Below are positions 26,899-36,131 of a DNA stretch of 64,000 bases, piece after piece; position 1 is the stretch's first letter, and the number at the start of each line of letters is the position of its first letter. Origin of the DNA: Paenibacillus mucilaginosus 3016 (lineage in GTDB: Bacteria > Bacillota > Bacilli > Paenibacillales > NBRC-103111); the NCBI RefSeq assembly GCF_000250655.1, contig NC_016935.1, positions 762,001 to 826,000 of the forward strand, in the 5' to 3' direction. Below the pieces are notes generated by a model. The model worked only from the letters and a program-made list of their open reading frames with translations, searched no databases and had not been told where the DNA came from. The position numbers and the translations under genes are program-made.

Positions 26899-27000
26899 GT
26901 GTAACTTGTCATATTGAATTATGATCGTTACACAGTGAGTTTAGCATAATTTGGAACAGGGATTCAAGTAACGATTGTAATTATTTTTTGGTCGTTACAA
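26899..27000. promoter_or_regulatory. Two identical-geometry inverted repeats, likely operators
   Basis: GTAAC, 21 bases, then GTTAC occurs at 26901-26931 and again at 26968-26998; the right arms are TCGTTACA in both. The pair sits in the dinB/CGNR intergenic region. A promoter-like TTGTCA (26906-26911), 17 bases, TACACA (26929-26934) overlaps the first repeat. Autoregulation by the CGNR protein is an inference. Confidence 0.5.
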
Positions 27001-27038
27001 CAGAGGTGTACATCAAGTATAAACGGGGATGAAGGCAG

Positions 27039-27605
27039 ATGTTGTGGGATGACTTTCTGAACAGCGAGTGGCATGACTGGCGGGGCAGCGGGAGAAGCGA
27101 GGACCGGCTGGATCAGCCGGAGTGGATCCGGAAGTGGCAGGAAGCGCACGGGCTTGCGGTGGAGCGGCTGCCGGACGCCCGGCAGCTCGAGGCGCTCAAG
27201 CGGCTGAGGAGCCTGATGCAGAGCATGGTGAAGCTCCTGGCGGCGGAGGAGCCGGTTCCGGAGCTTCTGATTGAAGAGCTCAACCAAGTGATGGAGGGCG
27301 GGCCGGTGCTCCGGCGCCTCGTGTGGAACGGGGAGCAGTACCGGGTGCGGCTGGAAGCGCAGCGCTCCACCTGGGAGGCCGTCATGGCGGAGACGGCAGC
27401 CTCGCTTGCCCGTACGCTGGCCGAAGGCGATCCGACGCGGATCCGGATCTGCGAGAACCGGGACTGCTTGTGGATCTACTACGACGATACACGCAACCGC
27501 TCCAAGCGCTACTGCGATGACAAGCTGTGCGGCAATCTCATGAAGGTGCGCCGGTTCCGGGCGAAGAAGAAAGCGGAGGCGGAGGAGCCGGAGGAGCCGG
27601 AGTAG
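27039..27605 (+). CDS. ABATE / CGNR zinc-finger regulator
   Basis: 188 residues. The N-terminal ABATE-like domain (~1-125) may bind a ligand. Residues ~140-180 form the CGNR zinc finger (CENRDCLWIYYD, then RYCDDKLCGNLMKVRRFR) with four cysteines, thought to bind DNA. The tail is a short EEPEEPE repeat. The start ATG is at 27039 after GATGAAGGCAG. Paired inverted repeats lie immediately upstream. Confidence 0.82.
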   Translation: MLWDDFLNSEWHDWRGSGRSEDRLDQPEWIRKWQEAHGLAVERLPDARQLEALKRLRSLMQSMVKLLAAEEPVPELLIEELNQVMEGGPVLRRLVWNGEQYRVRLEAQRSTWEAVMAETAASLARTLAEGDPTRIRICENRDCLWIYYDDTRNRSKRYCDDKLCGNLMKVRRFRAKKKAEAEEPEEPE

Positions 27606-27848
27606 GCGGGTAGAGCCGCGGATGTCCCGGCAGCAGTCCTGCCCTGCGGCCGGAGGATTGACGAGCTTCAGGGCGGCGGGCGCACAGGGTCCTGAAGGGC
27701 GGCGAGGCCGTTTATCTTAAGGCAGGGAAGCGGGAACCGCCCGGACCTCCGGGCTCGGCAGCGTCTGTTTTTTTGGCATGGATTGGACTATAATGAGGTC
27801 AAGAGTGCACGGGCACATGCAAGCGGAGAGAAAAGGAGCGTTGTCTAC

Positions 27849-28880
27849 ATGCGTTACACGATGTTCGGGAACACGGGATTCCGCGTATCCTCCCTCGGTT
27901 TCGGGGCGATGAATCTGCCCGGCGTGCCGCTGGAGCAGGCCAGAGAGACACTGAATTATGCGCTGGACCACGGCATTAACTATATCGATACGGCGGCGGG
28001 GTACCGCAACAGCGAAGAGATTATCGGCGAATGCATCTCGCACCGCCGAACTGAATATTTCCTGGCGACGAAGACGGCGAGGCGGGACTATGCCGGGGCA
28101 ATGGAAGAGATCGAACGCAGCTTGACCCGTATGAAAACGGATGTCATCGATCTGCTGCAGATTCATTATGTCAACACAGTTCAGGATTTTAAAGCGGCAA
28201 TGGGGGAGAATGGAGCTTACCAGGCTGCTCTTGAGATGAAGCGCATGGGGCATGTCCGGTTCATCGGTCTTACGGGACACCGTCCGGATCTGCTCACGAA
28301 ATGGATTGCCAAGGACCAGTTCGATCAGGTGCTGTTCCACCTCAGCCTCGTGCAGCCGTTCGCCCTGGACGAATTGATTCCGGAGCTCATTCGGCGGAAT
28401 ATGGGACGCACGGCCATGAAACCGCTCTCCGGCGGCTTCGTGCAGCCGGTATCGAAGGCGATCCGGTATCCGTACAGCCAGGACGTACATACGACGATCT
28501 CGGGCATGGTCTCCATTGCAGAAGTGAAGGAGAACATGGCAGCGATGGAAGCGGAGATCGGTGAGAGGGAGAAAATCGAGCTGGAGGCGCTGGCTAAGGA
28601 GCTCGGCAGCCATAACTGCCGCCGGTGCAACTACTGCTCCTGTCCGGTCGAAGTGAAGATTCCGGACGTGATGATCTCGAGCCAAGTGCGGCGCACCTTC
28701 GGTCTGCTCCCGAAGGGCAATGAATTCTACGAGAAGCAGCAGGGGCCTATTCTCTCCTGTGCGGAGCATGAACCCTGTAAGGAGAAGCCGCTCTGTGAGC
28801 AGCAGTGCCCGTATCACCTGCCGATCCAGCAGATGGTGACGGAAGCGTCCCTTCTCTATAACAAAGTAAGCCCTGCTTAG
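27849..28880 (+). CDS. Aldo/keto reductase with C-terminal 4Fe-4S-type cysteines
   Basis: 343 residues. The (beta/alpha)8 barrel carries FGNTGFRVSSLGFGAM, catalytic Tyr in DTAAGYRNSEE, Lys in ATKTAR and His in LLQIHYV. The C-terminal extension has CRRCNYCSCPVEVKIP and CAEHEPCKEKPLCEQQCPYHLPI, enough cysteines for a ferredoxin-like cluster. This architecture is common in Firmicutes AKRs of unknown substrate. AAAGGAG precedes the ATG at 27849. Monocistronic. Confidence 0.88.
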   Translation: MRYTMFGNTGFRVSSLGFGAMNLPGVPLEQARETLNYALDHGINYIDTAAGYRNSEEIIGECISHRRTEYFLATKTARRDYAGAMEEIERSLTRMKTDVIDLLQIHYVNTVQDFKAAMGENGAYQAALEMKRMGHVRFIGLTGHRPDLLTKWIAKDQFDQVLFHLSLVQPFALDELIPELIRRNMGRTAMKPLSGGFVQPVSKAIRYPYSQDVHTTISGMVSIAEVKENMAAMEAEIGEREKIELEALAKELGSHNCRRCNYCSCPVEVKIPDVMISSQVRRTFGLLPKGNEFYEKQQGPILSCAEHEPCKEKPLCEQQCPYHLPIQQMVTEASLLYNKVSPA

Positions 28881-28975
28881 GCGTCATCATAAAGGCGGCG
28901 CGGATGGGGCATACGAACCCATAAACTATATACAGCAAGGCCCGTCAGCAGACGGATGGGCCGAGGAGGAAGGGC

Positions 28976-30551
28976 ATGCAGCAGCAGGAGCTGAAACGTT
29001 TGGTTACACAGGAGCTTGAGCTGGGCATCCGGATCATCCCGGATGCGTCCCATCTCACAGAAGGGGAGGAGCCGGGCACAGCCCGGGTTCTCTTCCTGGC
29101 GCAGGGCGAAGGCGAATCGCTGGCAGCCGCGGCCGAAGGCCTGCCGGCGGCGCTGCAGCGCGAGGTCCGCTCGCTTGCCGCGCGCGGCGTGTTCTCGGGC
29201 CGCCTGGGTCAGACGGCGGCCGTGCCGACCCTGGGCCTGATGCCGGGCTATCAGGCCGTGCTGCTCTGCGGGCTGGGCGAAGCCGCCCGCAGCGAGGGCA
29301 CCGACGCCTGGCGCGACGCAGGCGTCTACGCGGTCCGCGCCGCGCACGGGCAGGGCCTCGTGCGCCTCGCGGTGCCGCTGCCGCGCGCCGGGCGCGCGGT
29401 CTGCCGCCGGCGCACGCAGGCGCTGGCGGAAGGGCTCTGGCTCGGCGCGTACCGCATGCCGAGCTATGCCCGCGGCAGCGGGGCGCCGCAGCCGCCCGCC
29501 CTGCGGGAGGCCGTCCTGCTCGCCGGCACAGCCGAGCAGGACGCGCCCGGCGGGCTGGAGCCCGCGCTTCGCGCCGCAAGGGCCAAGGCGCTGGCGGTGT
29601 ACGCCGCGCGCGACCTGACCAACCTGCCCGGCAACTATCTGGTGCCGGACACGGCTGGCCGGGGTGGCGCAGGGCCTCGCCGCCCGTTACGGGCTCGAAT
29701 GCACGGTGCTCGATGAGCGCGCAATCGAAGAGCACGGCATGGGCGGACTCGCCGGTGTCGGCGCGGGCAGTGCGAACCCGCCGCGCATGGTAGCCGTGCG
29801 GGTGCGCGGTACGGCCGGAGGCGGGGAAGTGCTCGGTCTGGTCGGCAAGGGGATTACCTTCGACACCGGCGGCATCTCGCTGAAAAAGCCGGAGGGCATG
29901 GAGGAGATGATCAGCGATATGGGCGGCGCGGCCGTTCTGCTCGGCCTGCTCCATGTGCTGGGGACGCAGCCGCCGCGCGACGATGTGGTCATCGTGATCC
30001 CGTGTGCCGAGAACATGCCGTCGGGCACGGCCTTCAAGCCGGGCGACATCCTCACCGTGATGAACGGCCAGACGATCGAGGTGCTGAACACGGATGCCGA
30101 AGGCCGGGTCGTCCTGGCGGACGGCGTACTGTATGCCAAGCAGCTGGGGGCGACGCGGCTGATCGATGTCGCAACCCTGACCGGCTCCGTGCTCATGAGC
30201 TTCGCGGATGTGGCCACAGGGGCTGTAGCCAACAACGAAGGGCTGCTCGGCGAGGTGCTCTCGGCGGCCCAGCGGGCCGGGGAGAAGGTGTGGCCCCTGC
30301 CGAACTATCCGGAGTACCATGAGATGCTCCGCAGCTCGGTGGCCGATATCAAGAACGCGCCGTCGAAGGACCGCTGGGCGGGCTGCATTACCGCCGGTCT
30401 GTTTATTGGCTACTTCGCAGGTGAAACTCCGTGGGTTCACCTCGATACGGGCGGTACCGCCTGGCTGTGGAGCCCGCGGGGGACCGAGCCCGTCGGCGGG
30501 ACCGGCGTTATGGTGCGGACCCTGGCCGAATACATCTACCCGGAAGCGTAG
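28976..30551 (+). pseudogene. Leucyl aminopeptidase (M17), frameshifted
   Basis: An N-terminal frame (28976 on) ends NLPGNYLVPDTAGRGG. The C-terminal frame resumes as VAQGLAARYGL and carries the M17 metal and catalytic motifs GKGITFDTGGISLKK and NTDAEGRVVLADG. Deleting one G of the GG at 29653-29654 restores PDTLAGVAQGL, giving a normal-length (~524) enzyme, so the break is a 1-nt insertion. M17 enzymes remove N-terminal residues using two metal ions. AGGAGG precedes the ATG. The segment at ~29150-29650 is extremely GC-rich, a setting where sequencing errors are common, so the gene may be intact in the organism. Confidence 0.82.
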
Positions 30552-30582
30552 GAACAGAGCCGGCTGAGCGGTTTGGATGGAA

Positions 30583-30637
30583 AAGAAAAACAGCGGACCC
30601 GGTCACGCCCTATCGCGTAAAACCGAATCCGCTGTTC
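30583..30637 (-). terminator. Terminator between convergent genes
   Basis: AACAGCGGACCCGGT pairs with ACCGAATCCGCTGTT. On the minus strand it is followed by TTTTTC, so it best serves the membrane-protein gene. Confidence 0.75.
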
Positions 30638-30643
30638 AGGGGG

Positions 30644-31222
30644 CTAGGCCTGCAGGCGCTCGCCCGCCGAAGCCGGCTGGGGACGGGCCCCTTCTTTGGC
30701 CGCTGCCGCCGCATCCAGATCGCTGACCCGAATGACAAGCCTCGAGACTTCATGCGTTGTAAAGGATAAGCTGCGGGTTCTCTCGGCCAGCTGGCCGAGA
30801 TCGATGCCTACCCATCCCTTCTTGGACGGGTGGGGCGCCAGATCGTAGGCGAGTACGGGGAGGGAGGCGGCAGGTTCGCCGTTCCCTTCCCGGGCAGCCT
30901 GCTCTCTGCCGGCAGCCGTTGGGTTCAGCTTGCGGAGGGACTTCAGCGGCAGATACAGCCTGCCGCGAGTCCAGCGCAGATCCTCCGGCTCGAAGGAGAC
31001 GGAGAGGACAGGCTCTTCACCCAAAGACTCCAGCCGGAAACGGAAGCGCTTGGAGGGCTTGATGTATTGGTACGCTTTTCTCTCCGGAAGCAGCATCGTA
31101 ATAACGAGCGGCATGGCGCTGGCCGCGTACAGGAAGTAGATCGATTCAAAACGGTACGACAATCCGAGCAGGGACAGGAAGACCAGCACGGACAACGCAA
31201 AATACATATTTAATTTGGACAT
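30644..31222 (-). CDS. Two-helix membrane protein, function unknown
   Basis: 192 residues. Two membrane helices (~5-22 and ~27-45) are followed by a cytoplasmic domain with RLYLPLKSLRKLNP and a C-terminal low-complexity tail (DAAAAAKEG). No family recognised. Layout resembles PH-domain-like Firmicutes membrane proteins, but no motif proves it. Confidence 0.6.
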   Translation of the reverse strand: MSKLNMYFALSVLVFLSLLGLSYRFESIYFLYAASAMPLVITMLLPERKAYQYIKPSKRFRFRLESLGEEPVLSVSFEPEDLRWTRGRLYLPLKSLRKLNPTAAGREQAAREGNGEPAASLPVLAYDLAPHPSKKGWVGIDLGQLAERTRSLSFTTHEVSRLVIRVSDLDAAAAAKEGARPQPASAGERLQA

Positions 31223-31550
31223 GGTTTGTTTTTTCCTCCAGGTCGATTCGGACGAGAAATCAAAAGGGTTTGAGCATCATAGGCTTGATATACAGGCCAT
31301 TTATACGGCAGCCCGCTGCATCCGGGCAGCATTCCTATTTTACCACACGGGTCAGTGGCTTGAAAGCAGGATAAAGCCGGCCTGGATGTCAATTTTTTGT
31401 AAGGGCGGGGGACTATCGGACCCTGCCGCGAGGCTCATTTTATTATCTATATCGGCCGGCCCGGCTGCAAGCGTTAGCGGTTACCGGCAGGTGGACCCAG
31501 AGACGACGTGCAGCTGGAGGAACGGTTCGTTCAGGCAAAGGGGAACTGAG
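31223..31550. other. Intergenic region
   Basis: About 328 bases between divergent genes. No gene, RNA or confident promoter was recognised. Confidence 0.4.
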
Positions 31551-32489
31551 ATGCGTACGAGAATCGGAATCATAGGATTAGGGGATATCGCCCGCAAAGT
31601 ATACCTGCCGCTGCTCTCGACCGACGAGTCCGTCGAGATCGCAGGGATCGCCTCCCGGTCGGAGGCTACGGTCGAACGGCTGGGAGACCAGTACCGGATC
31701 GCGGGCCGCTTCGGGTCCGTGTCCGAGCTGCTGGAGCGCGCTCAGCCGGAGGCGGTATTCGTACACAGTCCGACAGGGACGCATGAGGAGATCGTTACGG
31801 CGTGTCTGCAGGCCGGGGTCCACGTCTATGTGGACAAGCCGCTGTCGTATGAACTGCAGGCTTCGGAGCGGATGGCCGCCTTGGCGGAAGAGAGGGGGCT
31901 GCTGCTCGGCGTAGGGTTTAACCGCCGGTTCGCGCCGCTGTATACGGCGGCCAAAGCGTGGCTGGAGGAAGCGGGCGGCTTCGATCAGGCGGTCGCCGTG
32001 AAGCACCGGACGAAGCTGCAGAGCTTGAGCGCCAAGGAGACGCTGTACGACGACCTCATCCACATGCTCGACCTGCTGCTCTGGCTCGACGGTGAGGAAG
32101 CGGAAACCGCCGCTTACCTGGAACGGTGCAATGCGGCTGGACAGCTGCTGCACTGCACGGGGACCTTGTCCTTCGGCAGGCCGGATGGGCGGGGGCGCGT
32201 CGGACAATTCGGCATGGTACGGGAGGCGGGCAGTGACCTGGAACGGCTTGAGCTGCACGGCGCATACCGCTCGGCCGAGGTGGTCAATCTGGAGCAGGCG
32301 GTATGGATGGAGGCCGGGTCGTCTCCCAGGCACCAGTCGTTCGGGACATGGGATACGATTCTGCACCGCCGGGGCTTTGCGGGGGTTGTCTCGCATTTTC
32401 TGGAATCGCTGTCCGACCCGCAGGGCTGTACGATTCGGGCGGACCGGGTGCTTGCGGTCCACAGGCTGGTCGAGAAGCTGCATCCATAG
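31551..32489 (+). CDS. Gfo/Idh/MocA family oxidoreductase
   Basis: 312 residues. The Rossmann NAD(P) site is GIIGLGDIARKVYLP. VYVDKPLSYE is the family EKP motif with Asp for Glu, leaving the catalytic Lys in place. DDLIHMLDLLLWL carries the usual late His. Substrates are typically sugars or inositols; none can be assigned here. A long upstream in-frame extension has no family similarity, so the ATG at 31551 after AAGGGGAACTGAG is chosen. Confidence 0.87.
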   Translation: MRTRIGIIGLGDIARKVYLPLLSTDESVEIAGIASRSEATVERLGDQYRIAGRFGSVSELLERAQPEAVFVHSPTGTHEEIVTACLQAGVHVYVDKPLSYELQASERMAALAEERGLLLGVGFNRRFAPLYTAAKAWLEEAGGFDQAVAVKHRTKLQSLSAKETLYDDLIHMLDLLLWLDGEEAETAAYLERCNAAGQLLHCTGTLSFGRPDGRGRVGQFGMVREAGSDLERLELHGAYRSAEVVNLEQAVWMEAGSSPRHQSFGTWDTILHRRGFAGVVSHFLESLSDPQGCTIRADRVLAVHRLVEKLHP

Positions 32490-32578
32490 GCACTCGGGAA
32501 GACGGGACGAAGCCAGTCGCGAGGAACTGGGGCGAAGACAAGCATCATGAGAAGAGGATAACCGGGGAGGCAGATCGG

Positions 32579-34780
32579 GTGGAGATGCAATCTTTATTCG
32601 AACGGGTATTTACGCAGTTGTCTTCGGGCGCAGCGCTGCTGACCGGGGACGGGAAGTTCGTTCGTGCGAACAAGGCCTTCTGTGCCCTGCTGGGCTATCC
32701 CGAAGGCGGCCTTCAGGGGGTGTGGGAGGCGGAGGTGACGGCCGGTGGAGAAGAGGCTGCTGCCCGTCAGCCCGGAGCCTGGGCTCCGGACAGCTTGACG
32801 CCGTCTTGTACCATGGAGAAAAGGTACCTGCACCGCCTTGGACACCAAGTTTGTCTTTCTGTGCAGCAGACCCTGCTGACCCAGGCTGCGGAGCTGCCGG
32901 AAGGCTTCGAGGCGGGGAGCGGAAGCGTCTATCTGCTCGAAGCACGCGAAGTGAAGGCTCTTCCTTCGGCTGGACCGTCCGCCTGTGCCTCGGAGCTCCA
33001 CCACCTGATCTCCGGCTACTCCAGAGATATTATCGCCTATGGCGTGAACGGTATCCTCGAGTATGTGTCTCCTGCTTCTCTGCACGGGCTGCTCGGTTAT
33101 ACGCCCGAGGAGATCGCGGGGGTTCATGTGACGGAACTGGTGCATCCCGACGACTGCAGGAAGCTGCACAGGGAAAATTTCCGGGACTCCGTTCTCATCA
33201 ACTGCCGGCTCCGCCACAAGAAAGGACGCTACATCCCCTTTGAAGTGGCTGTCAATCGGATGCCTACTGCCATTGACGGATTCCATAAGGATGTCTACAT
33301 CGGACGGGATATGACCGAGTCCGAGCGGGTGCAGCGGGCTCTTCGTACCAGTGAACGCCGTCTGGCGCAGACCCAGGAGCTGGCGCGGATCGGTGGCTGG
33401 GAAGGGGATCTGGCCGCAGGAGAAGTCATTTTGTCCCCGGAACTGCTCCGGATTCTGGATCGGCCGTTCTCCTTCCGTCCCAGCTTCCGGGGACTCGTGA
33501 ATCTGCTTCACCCGGAGGACCGCTCGCACGCCATTGGCAGCCTGCGCAAGACGCTCGAAGGGGCGGCCTTCCACTTCGAGGGACGGGTTCTGAACCGCGA
33601 CGGCTCGGTGAAGTACATCCGGGCCCAAGGGACAGCCGCAGCCTGGGAAGAGGGCAGCCCGCCCCGACTGCAGGGCACCGTCCAGGACGTCTCCGGGCAG
33701 AAGCTGATGCTGCAGATGCTGGAGGAGAGCGTGGACCGTTACACGTCGCTGAAGCGATATAACCTGGACGGTATCGTCTCCTTAAATGTAAGCGGTATTA
33801 TTACTTCGGCCAACCCGGCTGCCGAGCGGATCACCGGCTACTCAACCCTGGAGCTGATCGGGATGCACTTCAAGGATCTGCTCCACGAGAGCGAGCATGA
33901 CCGGGTTCAGTCCGTGTTTCCTCGCATCATGAATGCGGAGACGCTCGAGGCCAGCGAGATCCGGATCCGGCACCGGACCGGCCGGACGCTTCATCTGCTG
34001 GTGACCCCGGCGCCGATCTTCGTGAGCCGCAAACAGGTGGGCTGCTATATTCTCGCCAAGGACATTACCGAGCAGAAGCGCAAAGACGAGCTGCTGCTCA
34101 AGTCCGAGAAGCTGTCCATTGCCGGGCAGCTGGCGGCGGGGGTGGCCCACGAGATCCGCAACCCGCTCACCGCCCTCAAGGGCTTCGTCCAGCTGATGGG
34201 CCGCGGCTGCGGCAGCGCCGATCTGTACCTGAGAATTATGGCGGAGGAGCTGGAGCGGATCGAGAGCATCATCAGCGAGCTGCTCATGCTGGCGAAGCCG
34301 CAGGCGCTGCGGATGAAGGACTGCGATCTGGGGACGCTCGTGCAGGAGGTGGTCCTGCTGCTCGGAACGCAGGCATCGCTGCAGAATATCGAGATTGACC
34401 TACAGCGCCCTGCCGGTTCGGGACCCTGGATCCGGGGCAATTCCAATCAGATCAAACAGGTGTTCATCAACCTCCTGAAGAATGCCATGGAGGCGATGCC
34501 CCGGGGCGGAGTGATCCGTGTGGGAGTGGAGGAGACCGGAGAGACGGATGCGGCTCCTCTGTCTTTAGTCCGCATTATCGATCAGGGCGGCGGGATCGCG
34601 GAAGAGCAGCTGCGGGTCCTCGGAGAGCCGTTCTATTCCACGAAAGAAGCGGGGACGGGGCTCGGGCTGATGGTCAGCCACAAAATCGTCGAGCATCACG
34701 GCGGCAGCATCCGCATCACCAGCGAGATGGGCGTCGGCACTTCGATTGAGGTAGTGCTGCCGGCCGCAGCAGGGGCATGA
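32579..34780 (+). CDS. Multi-PAS sensor histidine kinase (KinE/sporulation-kinase-like)
   Basis: About 733 residues, no membrane segment, so a cytosolic sensor. There are four PAS-like repeats (~5-110, ~135-250, ~265-375, ~385-500). HisKA has phosphoacceptor His in AAGVAHEIRNPLTALKG, and the HATPase has NLLKNAMEAMP, DQGGGI and GTGLGLMVSHKIVEHHGG. This single-kinase layout without an adjacent regulator resembles Bacillales kinases feeding the Spo0 phosphorelay; that role is inference. GTG at 32579 is 8 bases from GGGGAGG and preferred over the ATG two codons later. Confidence 0.88.
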   Translation: MEMQSLFERVFTQLSSGAALLTGDGKFVRANKAFCALLGYPEGGLQGVWEAEVTAGGEEAAARQPGAWAPDSLTPSCTMEKRYLHRLGHQVCLSVQQTLLTQAAELPEGFEAGSGSVYLLEAREVKALPSAGPSACASELHHLISGYSRDIIAYGVNGILEYVSPASLHGLLGYTPEEIAGVHVTELVHPDDCRKLHRENFRDSVLINCRLRHKKGRYIPFEVAVNRMPTAIDGFHKDVYIGRDMTESERVQRALRTSERRLAQTQELARIGGWEGDLAAGEVILSPELLRILDRPFSFRPSFRGLVNLLHPEDRSHAIGSLRKTLEGAAFHFEGRVLNRDGSVKYIRAQGTAAAWEEGSPPRLQGTVQDVSGQKLMLQMLEESVDRYTSLKRYNLDGIVSLNVSGIITSANPAAERITGYSTLELIGMHFKDLLHESEHDRVQSVFPRIMNAETLEASEIRIRHRTGRTLHLLVTPAPIFVSRKQVGCYILAKDITEQKRKDELLLKSEKLSIAGQLAAGVAHEIRNPLTALKGFVQLMGRGCGSADLYLRIMAEELERIESIISELLMLAKPQALRMKDCDLGTLVQEVVLLLGTQASLQNIEIDLQRPAGSGPWIRGNSNQIKQVFINLLKNAMEAMPRGGVIRVGVEETGETDAAPLSLVRIIDQGGGIAEEQLRVLGEPFYSTKEAGTGLGLMVSHKIVEHHGGSIRITSEMGVGTSIEVVLPAAAGA

Positions 34781-34859
34781 GAGAGGCAGACCGGGGGCAG
34801 CCGCCCCTTTTTGGGGTATACTGAGAAGAGGAGACCTTTACCAGGGGAGGGAAGAAAGC

Positions 34860-35453
34860 ATGAGCAATGAAGAAAAGGGCGTAGAGGCCGCCGATCGCGT
34901 ACCGCCGGGCCAAACGGTAACAGAGGGCTTTCCGGTGCTGCACTATGGGAATGTCCCCTACTATAACGATATGGGGCGGTGGAATCTGCGGGTCTTCGGC
35001 CTCGTTGAAGAGGAAGTGACTTTCGGATACCACGAATTCCTGGCCCTGCCTCAGCGGGAGTTCCGCAATGACATTCACTGCGTGACGACCTGGTCGAAGC
35101 TGGATAATGTCTGGGAAGGCGTGCCGGTTTCGGCGGTGATGGAGCGGGTGAAGCTGAAGCCCGAGGCGAAGTATGTCATGCTGCACGCGGAGGAAGGCTG
35201 GACCACGAACCTGCCGCTTGAGGATTTCGTGCGGGACACCTCGTTCCTGGCCCTGCGCCATAACGGGGAGCGGCTGACGCCCGAGCACGGATATCCGGTC
35301 CGTGCCGTCGTGCCTCATCTGTACTTTTGGAAGAGCGCCAAGTGGCTTCGCGGTATTGAGTTTATGGAGAAAGACAAACCGGGCTTCTGGGAAGTCAACG
35401 GGTATCACATGTACGGCGATCCCTGGCAGGAGCAGAGGTACGATTTTGATTAA
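34860..35453 (+). CDS. Molybdopterin-dependent oxidoreductase, YuiH-like
   Basis: 197 residues with a sulfite-oxidase-type molybdopterin fold. The Mo-ligand cysteine is in NDIHCVTTWSKLD, and EHGYPVRAVVPHLYFWKSAKW is conserved. It lacks a Tat signal and so acts in the cytosol. The physiological substrate is unknown. Its last 13 codons plus stop (39 bases) are repeated at 40605 and 43427, suggesting that its 3' end is an integration target. The gene itself remains intact. Confidence 0.87.
   Translation: MSNEEKGVEAADRVPPGQTVTEGFPVLHYGNVPYYNDMGRWNLRVFGLVEEEVTFGYHEFLALPQREFRNDIHCVTTWSKLDNVWEGVPVSAVMERVKLKPEAKYVMLHAEEGWTTNLPLEDFVRDTSFLALRHNGERLTPEHGYPVRAVVPHLYFWKSAKWLRGIEFMEKDKPGFWEVNGYHMYGDPWQEQRYDFD
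35415..35453 (+). repeat. Putative attL: 3' end of the yuiH-like gene
   Basis: A 39-base stretch encoding the last residues GDPWQEQRYDFD and the stop. It is identical to 40605-40643 and differs at two bases from 43427-43465. Only this copy is part of a complete gene. Confidence 0.7.
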
Positions 35454-35460
35454 CGAAGAA

Positions 35461-35481
35461 GAGGGGACGATATGTCCCCTC
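35461..35481. terminator. Short perfect hairpin after the yuiH-like gene
   Basis: GAGGGGAC / GTCCCCTC with a five-base loop, 8 bases after the yuiH stop. No T run follows, so termination is uncertain. Confidence 0.4.
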
Positions 35482-35713
35482 ATTCATTAAACTCACATCC
35501 AGTAATAGAGATGGGTACCTTTCTGCCAGGGCTGCCGATCGCCACGATTACGTCCGTATCTATGGTTATGCTCGAAAAGACTTCTTGAATAAAATTCTTT
35601 TTAGCCACATCATCCTCGATTTGATACCAGACCTCGTTTATTTGTTTCAGTTGCTCTATGATTTCTTCTCGGGTCCATGAAGCTTTCGGCTTCCTGTGTT
35701 CTATTGAGAGCAA
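35480..35713 (-). pseudogene. C-terminal remnant, possibly of a large serine recombinase
   Basis: A 77-codon frame, open further upstream to about 35750 without a start codon or ribosome binding site. The sequence WTREEIIEQLKQINEVWYQ followed by VAKKNFIQEVFSSITIDTD resembles the end of the coiled-coil region of large serine recombinases (W-x-L ... K-x2-L/F-I-x3-F/I). No catalytic N-terminal domain remains. Its position directly beside the yuiH repeat fits an integrase next to an attachment site. The assignment is by pattern only. Confidence 0.45.
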
Positions 35714-35779
35714 TTCCGATTTAATGTAATCTTCCTTTGCTCGGTCATCCTCAGTACATGCCGGGGGAGAGGGAGAAGA

Positions 35780-35808
35780 GGCCCCACCGATGGTGGGGTC
35801 TTTTCTCG
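35780..35808 (+). terminator. Hairpin with T run in the island
   Basis: CCCCACC GAT GGTGGGG stem-loop followed by TCTTTTCTC. No gene of its own is recognised just upstream on the plus strand. Confidence 0.55.
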
Positions 35809-35878
35809 TTCTGTTGGTTCCATCAACAACGGGTTTCGCGGCTTAGTTGCTAACGGGAGACCGATACCACAACAGCTA

Positions 35879-35909
35879 GGGAGCAGTTCGCCGCGCGGCA
35901 GCTGCTCCC
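35879..35909. terminator. GC-rich hairpin
   Basis: GGGAGCAG / CTGCTCCC stem around TTCGCCGCGCGGCAG, followed by TTCTTC. Upstream of the WYL regulator, with no obvious gene to terminate. Confidence 0.5.
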
Positions 35910-36131
35910 TTCTTCATTGAAGTAATGGGCAGGATACTTCCAATTAGTTGTATGATTAGGAGACGTAATCGAGCTATCTAATCACAGGGGAAGGAACAGC
36001 AACCAGACATATTCACAAATGTGTCTAGGGCCTCATTGTATAGAAAGCTATCGGAAAGGAACAGTTGATGAGTTATACCAAAAATCGGAAATGTATAAGA
36101 GAAAATAAATTTCATATAGAGGTGGAATTAT

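Noticed and set aside
31215-31550. In-frame extension of the Gfo/Idh/MocA protein
   Set aside because: The added ~110 residues show no family similarity and the Rossmann fold begins right after the ATG at 31551.
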